64,000 nt of DNA from C00003060 sp964440795. Lineage in GTDB: Bacteria; Desulfobacterota; Desulfobacteria; Desulfobacterales; C00003060. Positions 35,648-44,509 of this stretch are shown here, piece by piece. Under the pieces are notes generated by a model. That model worked only from the letters and a program-made list of their open reading frames with translations. It was not told the origin of the DNA and ran no database searches. The stretch is from contig CAYTTQ010000004.1 of assembly GCA_964440795.1 (NCBI GenBank), forward strand, positions 8,041-72,040, given 5' to 3'. The position numbers were made by a program, and so were the translations under genes. Position 1 is the first letter of the stretch; every line of letters starts with the position of its first letter.

Positions 35648-37407
35648 TGTGGTATCTCCTTGGACGCTCGGATACCCGGTTCTTTTCCCGGGGTTACCAG
35701 TTCGGGGGCGATATTCAGATACTGGAGGGTCTCTTTGGCAATTCGACTAAACGCCGGTGCGGCGACCACACCGCCGTAATGATGTTTGCGGGGCTCGTCT
35801 ACCATTACCAGGATGGTCACTGCAGGATTTCGAGCCGGGGCAAATCCGGCGAAAACGGCGACGTACTTGCCGGGCGCATACCCGGCCTTGCCCGGATCCA
35901 CCTTTTGGGCCGTTCCGGTTTTCCCGGCAATGCGGTACCCACTTACGGCCGCCTTTTGGCCCGTTCCACCCTTTGCAACCACCCGTTCCAGCATGAGGCG
36001 AAGCGCCCGGGCCGTTTCGGAAGAAACCGCCCGGTCTTTTGGTTCCGGTCGAAAGGCCTTGATTACGTGTCCGTGGCCATTCGTCATGGCTTCGACCATG
36101 TAAGGCTTCATTACCACGCCCTCATTGGCGATGGCGTTTACGGCTGCCGTGAGCTGTAAGGCGGATGTCGATATTCCCTGACCAAAGCAAACGGCCAAGG
36201 CATCCATATCGGACCAGCGATCAGGATGGATCGGGGACCCGGGGGTTTCTCCAGGACAATCCACACCGGTACGGACGCCAAAGCCGAAGGCCTTTAATTT
36301 TTCCGCCAGGTATTGTCTTCCCAGGCGTTGGCCGATTTTAACCGCGCCGATGTTGCTGGAAAACTTCAAGATATCCTGAAGGGAGAGGGTGCCATAGGGG
36401 TGAACATCATGGACAACGTTGTTGCCGATTTGGTACCGGCCGTCTTCACAGTCAAATCGGGTATGTCGGGTGCATATTCCGGACTCGATCGCAGTCGCCG
36501 CCAAAAAGATCTTAAATGTGGAGCCCGGTTCAAAAGAGTCCGTAACCGTCCGGTTTCTTCGCCACCACGGTTCATAGTTTGAAAACGTGTTCGGATTGAA
36601 TTCCGGAACGTGCGCCACGGCCAAAACGGCCCCGGTTGCCCTTTCCATAACGACGGCAATGCCTGAACTAGCTGCATATTGCGCCACGGTTTCCCGTAAA
36701 GCGGTTTGGGCGGTATGCTGAATGTTTTTGTCTATGGTGAGGATCAGATCATAGCCGTCTTGACCGATGGTCGGTGTCGACTCCGTTTGAAAGGACCGCC
36801 CCAAGGCATCCCTGAAAACGGTCCAATTACTGATACGGCCACTCAGAACCGGGTTATAGTAGTATTCCAGGCCTTCCAGGCCTTCCCCGTCGGTTCCGCA
36901 AAAGCCGATCACTTGGGCAGCCAGCGTCTTCATCGGATAATATCGCTTACTTTCGCTTATGAAATCCAGCCCGGAGATTTCCAGCTGCCGTGTCCCGGAG
37001 ACCTCTTCCGGTGTCGCGTGTCGCTTGACCCATACGAAGTTCTTGTCTGACTGGAGGTTTTGCAAAAGGTCTTGCCGGTCGATACCGAGCGTCTTTGCCA
37101 ACATCTTGGCCGCCTTACCCGGTGCCGTAACCTCTTTGGGCCGGGCGCAGATGGAAGTCACGGTTACGCTCACCGCCAACTCGGTACGATTCTTGTCATA
37201 AATCGTCCCTCGTCTCGGGGCCTTTCGGATTGCCCGCTTGTACTGATTGGCGGCCTTTTCCGAAAGTTCGCCGTGGTCGATGACGTTAAGTTGTACGGCT
37301 CGGGCCAAGACGATGCCAAAACAAAGACCCAGCCCAATGCCGACCACGCCGACCCGGAAACGGACCCATTTCATGTGATTTGCCCGTATCTTGCGATAGC
37401 GTTTCAT
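35635..37407 (-). CDS. ftsI: Penicillin-binding protein FtsI (PBP3-type transpeptidase)
   Basis: Divisome transpeptidase of 590 residues: short cytoplasmic end, one membrane helix (VGVVGIGLGLCFGIVLARAV), dimerisation domain, then transpeptidase domain with STFK (Ser296, Lys299), SSN (350-352) and KTG (496-498). There is no C-terminal PASTA domain. It overlaps ftsL by 4 nt and murE by 13 nt. Confidence 0.97.
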   Translation of the reverse strand: MKRYRKIRANHMKWVRFRVGVVGIGLGLCFGIVLARAVQLNVIDHGELSEKAANQYKRAIRKAPRRGTIYDKNRTELAVSVTVTSICARPKEVTAPGKAAKMLAKTLGIDRQDLLQNLQSDKNFVWVKRHATPEEVSGTRQLEISGLDFISESKRYYPMKTLAAQVIGFCGTDGEGLEGLEYYYNPVLSGRISNWTVFRDALGRSFQTESTPTIGQDGYDLILTIDKNIQHTAQTALRETVAQYAASSGIAVVMERATGAVLAVAHVPEFNPNTFSNYEPWWRRNRTVTDSFEPGSTFKIFLAATAIESGICTRHTRFDCEDGRYQIGNNVVHDVHPYGTLSLQDILKFSSNIGAVKIGQRLGRQYLAEKLKAFGFGVRTGVDCPGETPGSPIHPDRWSDMDALAVCFGQGISTSALQLTAAVNAIANEGVVMKPYMVEAMTNGHGHVIKAFRPEPKDRAVSSETARALRLMLERVVAKGGTGQKAAVSGYRIAGKTGTAQKVDPGKAGYAPGKYVAVFAGFAPARNPAVTILVMVDEPRKHHYGGVVAAPAFSRIAKETLQYLNIAPELVTPGKEPGIRASKEIPQWAG

Positions 37408-37700
37408 GGAAGTACCACGACCTGTCCAGGGGTGGGCATCACGAGCCCTTGCTTTCGAGCCAAATCCTTAATCCGCTCGGGCGATTTGAGTTGTGCGTGC
37501 TCGACTTTCAATTTTTGGTTGAGTGCCATGAGGCGCTGATATTCTTGTCTGGCCTCGTTCAGTTCGTATCCCGTTTGTACGTATTCGACGCGACACCAGC
37601 TATAGATCAGCAATTCGGCCATTAAGAATATCGTCAATGCAAACCACGGCAATACCCGAGAAGGTTTCCGACCTGTCACGGCGCGCTTTTTCATGATCAT
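37404..37700 (-). CDS. ftsL: Cell division protein FtsL
   Basis: 98 residues: basic cytoplasmic N-terminus, one membrane helix (VLPWFALTIFLMAELLIYSW), then a coiled coil (ELNEARQEYQRLMALNQKL) ending in the RIKDLARKQGLVMPTPGQVV motif typical of FtsL. It partners FtsQ and FtsB in the divisome. It overlaps rsmH and ftsI by 4 nt each. Confidence 0.92.
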   Translation of the reverse strand: MIMKKRAVTGRKPSRVLPWFALTIFLMAELLIYSWCRVEYVQTGYELNEARQEYQRLMALNQKLKVEHAQLKSPERIKDLARKQGLVMPTPGQVVVLP

Positions 37701-38668
37701 TCCCCCCGTAGCTTTTCGACTGCTCTCAGTTTGGCGCTGCGGGCCATCGGGTTGACATTTACGGCGTCAGGGTTGGGTCTCACGGGTTTTTTCGTCAAGA
37801 TACGAGCTTGAGGTTTTTTGCCGCATGTACAAACGGGAAATTGAGGCGGACACCGACAGGGATCGGCCATTTCTTTGAATCGTTGCTTCACCATCCGGTC
37901 TTCCAGGGAGTGAAAGGAGATAACACAAAGTCGTCCGCCGGGACGTAAAAGCTCAGGGGCGCAATTCAGGAAGTGCTTGAGGCTGTCGAGTTCCTGGTTG
38001 ACTGCTATGCGGATTGCCTGAAATGTCCGGGTGGCCGGGTGAATGTGACGAGGCTGATACTTGGCAGGGATGGCCTGCTTGACGATTTCAGCCAATGTCA
38101 GGCTGGAGGCAATCGGTTCCTTGCGGCGGGTTTTAACGATGGATGCGGCGATACGGCCCGCCCAGCGTTCTTCGCCGTAGTCCGAGATGATTGCCGCCAG
38201 CCGATCTTGGGTGAAATCATTGACAACGTCTCGGGCCGTCATGTCTTCTTTCGGATTCATGCGCATGTCCAAAGGTTCGTCCAGCTTGAAACTGAAGCCC
38301 CGACCGCTACCCGCCAGGTGATACAGGGAAAGTCCCAGGTCGAGCAAAATGCCGTCTGCCGATCTTTCGCCCAGTTCGGTGCGGATTCGGCCGGTATCGG
38401 CAAAGTCGGCGTGAAGGAGTCGGAGTTGGGAAGTGAATCCCCGGAGGGACTTCCCGGTAGAGGCAATAGCGTCCGGATCTTTGTCGATTCCCACCAAGAA
38501 GCCGTTTGGTTCGATCCGTCGTAAGATAGCCTTGGTATGGCCCCCTCCCCCCAAGGTACCGTCCACAAACGTTTGGCCCGGCTTACAGTCAAGATAGTAA
38601 AGAACCTCTTCGACCATGACCGGAACATGATGGTAGTGCATCGGCGCGTCGTTGCTAAGGGTCGGCAC
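37697..38668 (-). CDS. rsmH: 16S rRNA m4C1402 methyltransferase RsmH
   Basis: Methylates N4 of C1402 in 16S rRNA. SAM-binding GTLGGGGHTKAILR, DLGLSLYHLAGSGRGFSF, DMRMNP and the C-terminal ISFHSLEDRMVKQ are diagnostic. A cysteine-rich insert (CRCPPQFPVCTCGKK) near the C-terminus is common in the family. 323 residues; the start is probably GTG at 38668, with ATG 38641 (MHYHHVPV) as an alternative; neither has a good ribosome binding site. Confidence 0.96.
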   Translation of the reverse strand: MPTLSNDAPMHYHHVPVMVEEVLYYLDCKPGQTFVDGTLGGGGHTKAILRRIEPNGFLVGIDKDPDAIASTGKSLRGFTSQLRLLHADFADTGRIRTELGERSADGILLDLGLSLYHLAGSGRGFSFKLDEPLDMRMNPKEDMTARDVVNDFTQDRLAAIISDYGEERWAGRIAASIVKTRRKEPIASSLTLAEIVKQAIPAKYQPRHIHPATRTFQAIRIAVNQELDSLKHFLNCAPELLRPGGRLCVISFHSLEDRMVKQRFKEMADPCRCPPQFPVCTCGKKPQARILTKKPVRPNPDAVNVNPMARSAKLRAVEKLRGE

Positions 38669-38691
38669 AAAAAGCGGTTCTCGAGAAAACT

Positions 38692-39144
38692 TTATAACCC
38701 CAAGGCCGCGATCTCGTTTCTCATGGCTTCATCTTTCAAGTCTTTCTCCAATTTCGCGCCCTCTTGAGCCCAGTTTTCTCGGCTCCATATCTCAAAATGG
38801 TCTAAGACGCCGACCAGGACGATTTCTTTGTTGAGACCGGCGTCTTCCCGCAGGGCGGGGGGGATTAGAATGCGGGCTTGTTTATCCAGAAGACATTCAA
38901 AAGCTCCCCCGATGAAGATTCTTCGAAAGCGCCGCATGTGTTCGCTCTTGGTGGCCAGGTTGAGAATGCGCTGTTCGATTTCCTGCCACTGTTCAAACGT
39001 ATAGCAGAAGATGGCCCCATCCATCTTGGATGCCATGACGCCGTCTACATTACTCTGGCCGAGTACGTTTCGGAATCGTGCCGGCACGATCAACCGCCCT
39101 TTTTCGTCCAGCGTATGAAACGAGTTGCCACGGAACATGGTCAT
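38692..39144 (-). CDS. mraZ: Transcriptional regulator MraZ
   Basis: 150-residue AbrB-like DNA-binding protein that controls the dcw operon. Two MraZ repeats are visible, each with the DxxxR signature: LDEKGRLIVPARFR near residue 12 and LDKQARILIPPALR near residue 90. ATG at 39144 (or 39138, MFRGNS). Its operator is found just upstream (39184-39208), so autoregulation is likely. Confidence 0.96.
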   Translation of the reverse strand: MTMFRGNSFHTLDEKGRLIVPARFRNVLGQSNVDGVMASKMDGAIFCYTFEQWQEIEQRILNLATKSEHMRRFRRIFIGGAFECLLDKQARILIPPALREDAGLNKEIVLVGVLDHFEIWSRENWAQEGAKLEKDLKDEAMRNEIAALGL

Positions 39145-39183
39145 GCCCTAAAGTTTTCCTTTGCCATCATTCTCAATCCCTGG

Positions 39184-39208
39184 CTCCACTTTCCCCCACT
39201 TTCCTCCA
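39184..39208 (-). promoter_or_regulatory. MraZ box (three direct repeats)
   Basis: On the minus strand: TGGAG, TGGGG, TGGAG, each separated by the identical 5-nt spacer GAAAG. This matches the known MraZ operator pattern of TGGGN repeats on a 10-nt period. It lies directly downstream of the -10 box of the dcw promoter, about 40 nt before mraZ, where binding would block transcription. Confidence 0.88.
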
Positions 39209-39209
39209 C

Positions 39210-39236
39210 CCTATAGTCGCCCTTTTTTAATGTCAA
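39210..39236 (-). promoter_or_regulatory. Promoter of the dcw cluster
   Basis: Minus-strand TTGACA (39231-39236) and TATAGG (39210-39215) with a 15-nt spacer, a little short. It abuts the MraZ box. The -35 box is consensus. Confidence 0.65.
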
Positions 39237-39449
39237 GAAAAAAAGGCAGACGAGTCTTGAATTTTTCCTGTATTTCACAGTCATTAAAGAGGCACGTGCC
39301 GGGGTGGTGCACAATGGGTTGGGTTCCCGAATAGCGGAGACCGTGATGTAGTGGGTAGGGGGCTGCGAGCCCTCGGGCGGACGGGTCCGATTTTCGGTGC
39401 ATTCGGGGTGGAGCCCGCCGTTTATGAGGGACGCGACGTAGCCGAAGAT
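39237..39449. other. Intergenic region between mltG and mraZ
   Basis: About 210 nt without a convincing gene. It contains a modest GAGGGCT/AGCCCCC hairpin on the minus strand (around 39363-39380) but no T run, so mltG termination is not clear. A possible minus-strand frame of about 60 codons has no ribosome binding site. Confidence 0.4.
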
Positions 39450-40454
39450 TTATCGGGAAAGCTGGTACTTACGGACCATTTTTTTGTGTTCTGCAAAGGT
39501 GTGGGAAAAATGGTGGGAGCCGTCATTTTTGGAGACAAAATAGAGGTACGCTTTTTCGGCCGGAAACAGGACGGCTTCCAGAGAGGCCTTTCCGGGGTTG
39601 GCGATAGGCCCGGCGGGAAGTCCTTTGAACGTATATGTATTGTACGCCGTAGGGGATTTGAGGTCCCTTCGCGTCAGATTTCCGGTGAATTCCTGGAGGC
39701 CGTAGATAACCGTGGGATCGCTTTCGAGTCGCATGTTGCGTTTCAACCGGTTCAAAAAAACGGCGGCGATTAAGGAACGTTCAGCAGCCTTCCCGGTTTC
39801 TTTTTCAACGATAGAGGCCAGAGTGACGACCTCGTGAACGCTCAGGCCGGATGCTTCGGCCCGGTCCCGCCAGGCTGGCGTGAAGACGGTATAGAACTGA
39901 CCCACCATTTTCGTAACGATTTCCCCCTCTGACATGCCTTTGGGAAAATGGTAGGTTTCGGGAAAAAGGTAGCCCTCCACCGAGTCGGCCTGAATTCCGA
40001 GTTGCGTCACAAAATCGGTGTCCGTGGCATAGTCTAAAAACCGGTCCCGATCAACGAGATCAAGGTCTTCGAGCAGGTCGGCGATCTGTGCCATGGTCAT
40101 ACCCTCGGGGAAGACGACTTTGTGCAACACCGGCCGGCCGTGGACCAGAGTGTGCAAAATGGTGGCCGGAGACATGGAGGAAGAAAGCGCGTATTCGCCT
40201 GCCCGAATCTGTCTTTCATATCCCTGTAGATACGCAAGCCATCGGAAACGGTCCGGGTGCTTGACGAGTCCCGCCGATTTGAGCTGATCGATGGTGGTAA
40301 AAAAACTTTGGCCGGGCTTGATCCACAGGGTTACGGTCTTTTCCTGAGTCCCTGTTGGTCTTGTCGTTGCATACCGGTAGAACCAAAGGCCGAAACCCAG
40401 GCCTACGAGGACAAGAAACAAACCGGAATAGGTGATAGCCTGGGTCTTGTTCAT
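39450..40454 (-). CDS. mltG: Endolytic murein transglycosylase MltG
   Basis: 334-residue inner-membrane lytic transglycosylase that ends nascent glycan strands. N-terminal membrane helix (AITYSGLFLVLVGLGFGLWF), a LysM-like subdomain, then the YceG domain with VEGYLFPETYHF, ASIVEKETG (catalytic Glu) and the C-terminal LPAGPIANPGKASLEA signature. It lies upstream of mraZ in the same direction, so synthesis, trimming and division genes are grouped. Confidence 0.95.
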   Translation of the reverse strand: MNKTQAITYSGLFLVLVGLGFGLWFYRYATTRPTGTQEKTVTLWIKPGQSFFTTIDQLKSAGLVKHPDRFRWLAYLQGYERQIRAGEYALSSSMSPATILHTLVHGRPVLHKVVFPEGMTMAQIADLLEDLDLVDRDRFLDYATDTDFVTQLGIQADSVEGYLFPETYHFPKGMSEGEIVTKMVGQFYTVFTPAWRDRAEASGLSVHEVVTLASIVEKETGKAAERSLIAAVFLNRLKRNMRLESDPTVIYGLQEFTGNLTRRDLKSPTAYNTYTFKGLPAGPIANPGKASLEAVLFPAEKAYLYFVSKNDGSHHFSHTFAEHKKMVRKYQLSR

Positions 40455-40543
40455 GTTTTTGAGTTTTTATCCTTTTTGTCGTAAGATGACATCATTGGCC
40501 TGGGTTCAAACAGTTAAACGAATATCCAAATTTTATCCTATTC

Positions 40544-40559
40544 ATTGACCGGGGTCAAT
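40544..40559. promoter_or_regulatory. Possible operator palindrome
   Basis: Perfect palindrome ATTGACC-GG-GGTCAAT between the divergent mltG and DUF5131-like genes, in an A+T-rich region. Could be a regulator site for either gene; nothing more can be said. Confidence 0.35.
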
Positions 40560-40638
40560 AAAAGCGCCGGTTTCAAAGGGTGTCTGTCCCCCCGAAAGAT
40601 GCTCGACGAAGAGAGGACCGTTTTGTGTCAGGGTGGCT

Positions 40639-41352
40639 ATGTCCGTGTTCTATAGACAAGACGACAAAACGATTCGCCCATGGTGCAAGTGGTCTTGGGA
40701 TCCACTCACGGGCTGTGAACACGATTGCGAATCCTGTGCCGCGTTGGCCAAGATTCAAAAACTTTATGCCCAAACGCACGCGGAGGGCTTTAATAGCTTC
40801 AGTCCTCGGCTTTGGCCGGAGCGCTTCGACGCCCCGTACGAGACCCCGATACCCAGAAGTGGTGCCGCAGGGAGCAGAAACGTCTTTTTAAACCGTTTGG
40901 GAGATCTGTTCGGTCCTTGGGTGGAGCGGGAACATATAGAGGAAATTCTGAAAATTGTCGCAGATACGCCTCAGTGGAACTATATTATTCTTACGAAAAC
41001 CCCAACGCGCTGCTCACAATTTTCTTTGCCTGCCAATATCTGGTTGGGTATCAAGGTAGATAAACAGCAGGAAATAAAGCCGGCTGTTGAGTTTTTCACT
41101 GACTATAAGGGCGTCGTGCGCTTTTTCTGGTGTGACCCTTTATTGGAATGGCTCCAGTTCCCGACGCTGGCCTGTATCGATTGGCTGGTCGTAGGTGATA
41201 GAGCCAAGAGCCGAACCCAGCCGGCATTTGTACCTCCACGGCTGTGGGTTTCCAGCCTGGTGAGGCAGGCGGAGTCGGCGGGATGCAAGGTTTTCGTTAA
41301 ATACCAAAAGGACTCGGGACACAAACGATTTCCCGGAGATGAAATATCTTGA
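40639..41352 (+). CDS. DUF5131-like protein with cysteine motif
   Basis: About 237 residues. The N-terminus WCKWSWDPLTGCEHDCESC resembles the DUF5131 (phage Gp37/Gp68) signature WNP-TGC with a C-x3-C-x2-C cluster, followed by FLNRLGDLFGPWV and YIILTKTP, which also recur in that family, and a C-terminal GCKVFVKY segment. Members look related to radical SAM enzymes but have no proven reaction. ATG at 40639 is preferred (AGGG 5 nt upstream); GTG at 40633 is possible. The family is frequent in phages and islands, and a solitary copy of the dispersed repeat lies just downstream, which hints at horizontal acquisition. Confidence 0.65.
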   Translation: MSVFYRQDDKTIRPWCKWSWDPLTGCEHDCESCAALAKIQKLYAQTHAEGFNSFSPRLWPERFDAPYETPIPRSGAAGSRNVFLNRLGDLFGPWVEREHIEEILKIVADTPQWNYIILTKTPTRCSQFSLPANIWLGIKVDKQQEIKPAVEFFTDYKGVVRFFWCDPLLEWLQFPTLACIDWLVVGDRAKSRTQPAFVPPRLWVSSLVRQAESAGCKVFVKYQKDSGHKRFPGDEIS

Positions 41353-41407
41353 CCCGGGGGGCGGCCAAAATTAGACTGCGCGGGATGTTTCCGCAAATCA
41401 AAAGGTG

Positions 41408-41435
41408 TAAGGGCTCGCGCAAAAATAATTTCACA
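41408..41435 (+). repeat. Solitary copy of the 28-nt dispersed repeat arm
   Basis: Identical at 27 of 28 positions to the left arm of the element at 16600-16783 and flanked by TA at the same end. No inverted partner within several hundred bases, so it is a truncated element or a solo end between the DUF5131-like gene and bactofilin. Confidence 0.8.
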
Positions 41436-41524
41436 GAATCGGCGTTCTTCCATGCACCCGTTTTTTTCTCGGTAAGAAACGCCCGGCCCACCGCCATGAA
41501 ATACGTGTAGGGGGAAAGATCCAT

Positions 41525-41884
41525 ATGACCAAACAGTCAAGCTCTGAAATACAAACCTTTCTGGGGCCCCAAACCACGCTGGAAGGCACCTTGACCTTTA
41601 CCGGTACCGTTCGCCTGGATGGGCATTTCGCCGGCACGATAGAAAGTGACGGCGGGACCATGGTCGTCGGCCCCCACGCGGTGATCAATGCCGATGTCAC
41701 CGTCCGAACGGCAACGGTGAGCGGTGAGGTGAAGGGTAACATCCGGGCCACCGATCGCATTGAATTGCACGTGCCGGCCAGGGTGTACGGGGATCTCCAC
41801 GCCCCGGTGGTGCTTATTGACGAAGGCGTTGTGTTTGATGGCAAATGCACCGCTACCTCTCAACAACCGGAGGGCGGGGAATAA
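41525..41884 (+). CDS. Bactofilin
   Basis: 119-residue polymer-forming cytoskeletal protein (DUF583). The beta-helix repeats are clear: IQTFLGPQTTLEGTLTF, GTVRLDGHFAGTIES and VRTATVSGEVKGNI, with Gly at the turns. Short charged ends. Bactofilins act in cell shape, stalk and polar organisation; no M23 peptidase gene, a common partner, is adjacent. GGGGAAAG precedes the ATG. Confidence 0.93.
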   Translation: MTKQSSSEIQTFLGPQTTLEGTLTFTGTVRLDGHFAGTIESDGGTMVVGPHAVINADVTVRTATVSGEVKGNIRATDRIELHVPARVYGDLHAPVVLIDEGVVFDGKCTATSQQPEGGE

Positions 41885-42004
41885 ATGAACCCGGACCGGC
41901 AGATGGATGCTTCCCCGTCTGCCGTCTGTCGGAGGACACTGCCTCTCCGCCAAAACACCGACCGTGGTTTCAAGCCCAGGCAATAGGGAGTTCAACGCAA
42001 CATA

Positions 42005-43165
42005 ATGAATGACAAAGCCCTTCATCGTTTAAATTTCAACGACAAAGACATTACGATCGTGGCCACCGCTCATGTATCGCGGGAAAGTGCCGACCTGGTT
42101 TCCCGGGTTATTCGCGAAGAAACACCGGAAACGGTTTGCATCGAGCTTTGTGCTTCCAGGTACAAGTCTTTGACCGAGAAGGATCGATGGCGGAACACCG
42201 ACCTGTTCAAGGTGATCAAGGAAAAAAAAGCCTTCGTGTTGCTGTCCAACTTGATGTTGACTTCTTTTCAGAAGCGGATTGGGGATAAATTGGGCATCAA
42301 CCCGGGAGAGGAAATGATCCGGGGTATTGACGCAGCCCAGGCCGTGGGCGCTCACATTCATCTGGCAGACCGGGACATTCGAACCACGTTGGCACGGGTA
42401 TGGCGCGCTATGGGCCTCTGGTCGAAACTCAAGTTGATGGTCAATATCGTGCTTTCCGCCGGACAGTTGGGTGCCATTGAACAAGAAGATGTGGAGCGTA
42501 TGAAGAATGAAGACATCCTGGAAACCCTGCTGCAGGAGTTGGGTCAGTTTTTACCCGCCCTTCGGGACATCCTTATTGACGAAAGAGATCAATATCTGTC
42601 TCACAAAATCCGGTCGGCGCCGGGCAGACGTATCGTTGCCGTTGTGGGTGCCGGTCATGTCCCGGGCATAAAAAGGTACTGGGAGAAGTCCGTCGATATG
42701 AAGGCATTGGAAGAAATGCCGCCGCCGAGCAAGGGGATGCGTTTGGTGAAGTGGGCAATTCCCCTATGTGTGCTGGCCATAATCGTCTGGGGGTTTTTTG
42801 CCGCCGGCGGGCTGGCGGGACGAGACATGCTGACGTGGTGGATTTTGGCCAATGCCGTATCGGCCGGCTTGGGGGCAAGTTCGGCCTTGGCCCACCCGGT
42901 TACCATACTGTCGGCAGTCGTGGCCTCGCCCGTCACCTCGCTCAATCCCATGATTGCCGCAGGGTGGGTGGCCGGTCTCGTGGAGGTCTTTTTGGGCAGA
43001 CCGAAGGTCCGAGACTTCGAAGGCCTCAGCCAAGATATCTTGACCGTCAAAGGGTTTTGGAAGAATAAAGTGACCCGCATCCTGTTGGTCGTGGTCTTTA
43101 CCAATTTGGGGAGTGCTTTGGGGACCTTTGTGGCCATTCCGCTGATGCTCAAGGTCCTCGCCTAG
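42005..43165 (+). CDS. TraB/GumN family membrane protein
   Basis: 386 residues. N-terminal TraB domain with ATAHVS (conserved His), VCIELCASRY, LADRDIRTTLARVWR and a VVGAGHVPGI motif; the C-terminal third holds three or four membrane helices (WAIPLCVLAIIVWGFFAAGG and following). TraB/PrgY proteins of enterococci reduce pheromone activity and the fold is thought to be a metal peptidase; the role in free-living anaerobes is unknown. The gene stands alone. Confidence 0.88.
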   Translation: MNDKALHRLNFNDKDITIVATAHVSRESADLVSRVIREETPETVCIELCASRYKSLTEKDRWRNTDLFKVIKEKKAFVLLSNLMLTSFQKRIGDKLGINPGEEMIRGIDAAQAVGAHIHLADRDIRTTLARVWRAMGLWSKLKLMVNIVLSAGQLGAIEQEDVERMKNEDILETLLQELGQFLPALRDILIDERDQYLSHKIRSAPGRRIVAVVGAGHVPGIKRYWEKSVDMKALEEMPPPSKGMRLVKWAIPLCVLAIIVWGFFAAGGLAGRDMLTWWILANAVSAGLGASSALAHPVTILSAVVASPVTSLNPMIAAGWVAGLVEVFLGRPKVRDFEGLSQDILTVKGFWKNKVTRILLVVVFTNLGSALGTFVAIPLMLKVLA

Positions 43166-43297
43166 GAGGCTGCCGGCGGCAGTAACCGGAGTCCGGGTCA
43201 GTGCCTCATTTCTGGTTATAGACTCCCAGGAGATAAAAGTTGAGCGGATTGATGAGACAGTGCACCTGCCAGGTGGAAATGGAAACGGGGTGATAGG

Positions 43298-44368
43298 GTG
43301 AATATCGGGCTGGTAGGACTGGCGAATTCGGGAAAGACAACGGTGTTTAACGTGCTCACGAAGTCTGATATGGCGGTTACCTCCTACGTGAACGTCGACT
43401 CGGAACCGAACCGTGGAATGTTTGAGGTGGGTGATCGCCGCGTGGCGCCGCTCGCTGAGATGTATAAACCGAAAAAGATCACATATGCGGTTATTGAGTT
43501 GATTGATTTCGTTGCTTTAACACAAGGCTCCGCTAGAGGCGGACTCTTTCCCGGCAGCTCGATGGCATTGATTCGTAATACCGATGCCGTTTGTTTGGTA
43601 CTGCGCAATTTTTACGATGCGCTGATGGGGGACCCAACGCCATGGGCCGATCTTGAGAAACTGGAAGAAGAACTCCTGATTTCGGATTTGGTGGTGGCGG
43701 AGACGCGATTGGAGCGAATTGAAAAGGCATGCCAACGGGGAAAAAAGACGAGTCTGCTTGAACGAGAAGAGCGCACACTCCAAACGATCGTTGAGGCGTT
43801 GAGTAACGAAACGCCCATCCGCGATCTGGCGCTAGACGGCGAGTCTGAAAAGATGATCCGGGGGTTTCAATTCCTTACCCAAAAGCCGATGATGGTGGTG
43901 GTGAACTCCGATGAAGGTCGATTCGGCAAAGATGACGCCTTGTTGGAAAAAATCGGGAAACAGTATACGGTTATCGAGTTTGCCGGCCAGTTCGAGATGG
44001 AGCTGTCGCAGCTTACCTATCAAAAGGAAATCGCTTTGTTCATGCAAGACATGGGTATTGAAGCGTCGGCAAGGGACAGGCTTTCCGGCGCCGCCTACCG
44101 CCTGTTGGGGTATATCAGTTTTTTTACGGTAGGCCCCGACGAGGTCCGGGCTTGGAGTATTCAAGCCGGGCAATCCGCCCTGGCAGCGGCGGATACGATC
44201 CATTCGGACCTGGCCCGGGGATTTATAAAAGCGGAGTGTATGTCATATGAAGATCTGGTCCGTTGTGGATCCGCCAAAAAGGTGACCGAACTCGGTTTAC
44301 TCCGGTTGGAGGGAAAAGACTACGTGGTGAGAGATGGAGACGTCTTGAATATCAGGTTTAACGTATAG
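43298..44368 (+). CDS. YchF/OLA1-related GTPase with TGS-like C-terminus
   Basis: 356 residues. P-loop GLANSGKTT at residues 6-14, a helical hairpin insert around 120-170 and a C-terminal DUF933/TGS-like domain (SFFTVGPDEVRAWSIQAGQ, KAECMSYEDLV, VRDGDVLNIRFNV) as in YchF. The G3 region is DFVALTQGSARGG rather than the DIAGLVKGA of YchF, and the G4-like motif is NSDEG, so it is a distinct paralogue. Start is GTG at 43298 with GGGG 7 nt upstream. Function unknown; YchF itself binds ATP and ribosomes. Confidence 0.85.
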   Translation: MNIGLVGLANSGKTTVFNVLTKSDMAVTSYVNVDSEPNRGMFEVGDRRVAPLAEMYKPKKITYAVIELIDFVALTQGSARGGLFPGSSMALIRNTDAVCLVLRNFYDALMGDPTPWADLEKLEEELLISDLVVAETRLERIEKACQRGKKTSLLEREERTLQTIVEALSNETPIRDLALDGESEKMIRGFQFLTQKPMMVVVNSDEGRFGKDDALLEKIGKQYTVIEFAGQFEMELSQLTYQKEIALFMQDMGIEASARDRLSGAAYRLLGYISFFTVGPDEVRAWSIQAGQSALAAADTIHSDLARGFIKAECMSYEDLVRCGSAKKVTELGLLRLEGKDYVVRDGDVLNIRFNV

Positions 44369-44480
44369 CCTTCGCGCAAACACACACCTTTCGCTTCCCC
44401 ACAAAGGGAATCCCGCTGCAACAGTTTTCAATAAATTGTGTGTCGGTCAAAAAAAAATGGCATATGTGGTATATGTTTGC

Positions 44481-44509
44481 TTGACGGCGCCCTGTGGGTT
44501 TGGTATAGG
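44481..44509 (+). promoter_or_regulatory. Promoter of the parA-like gene
   Basis: TTGACG (44481-44486), exact 17-nt spacer, TATAGG (44504-44509), about 60 nt before the ATG. Just upstream is the imperfect repeat CATATGTGGTATATG, similar in composition to the TTACTATA repeats at 46393-46431. Confidence 0.65.

Noticed and set aside
39211..39402. Minus-strand frame of 63 codons upstream of mraZ
   Set aside because: It covers the dcw promoter and has no ribosome binding site or recognisable protein pattern.
43240..43293. Eighteen-codon TTG frame with AGGAG before the YchF-like gene
   Set aside because: Too short and rare-start to support as a gene; noted only as a possible leader.
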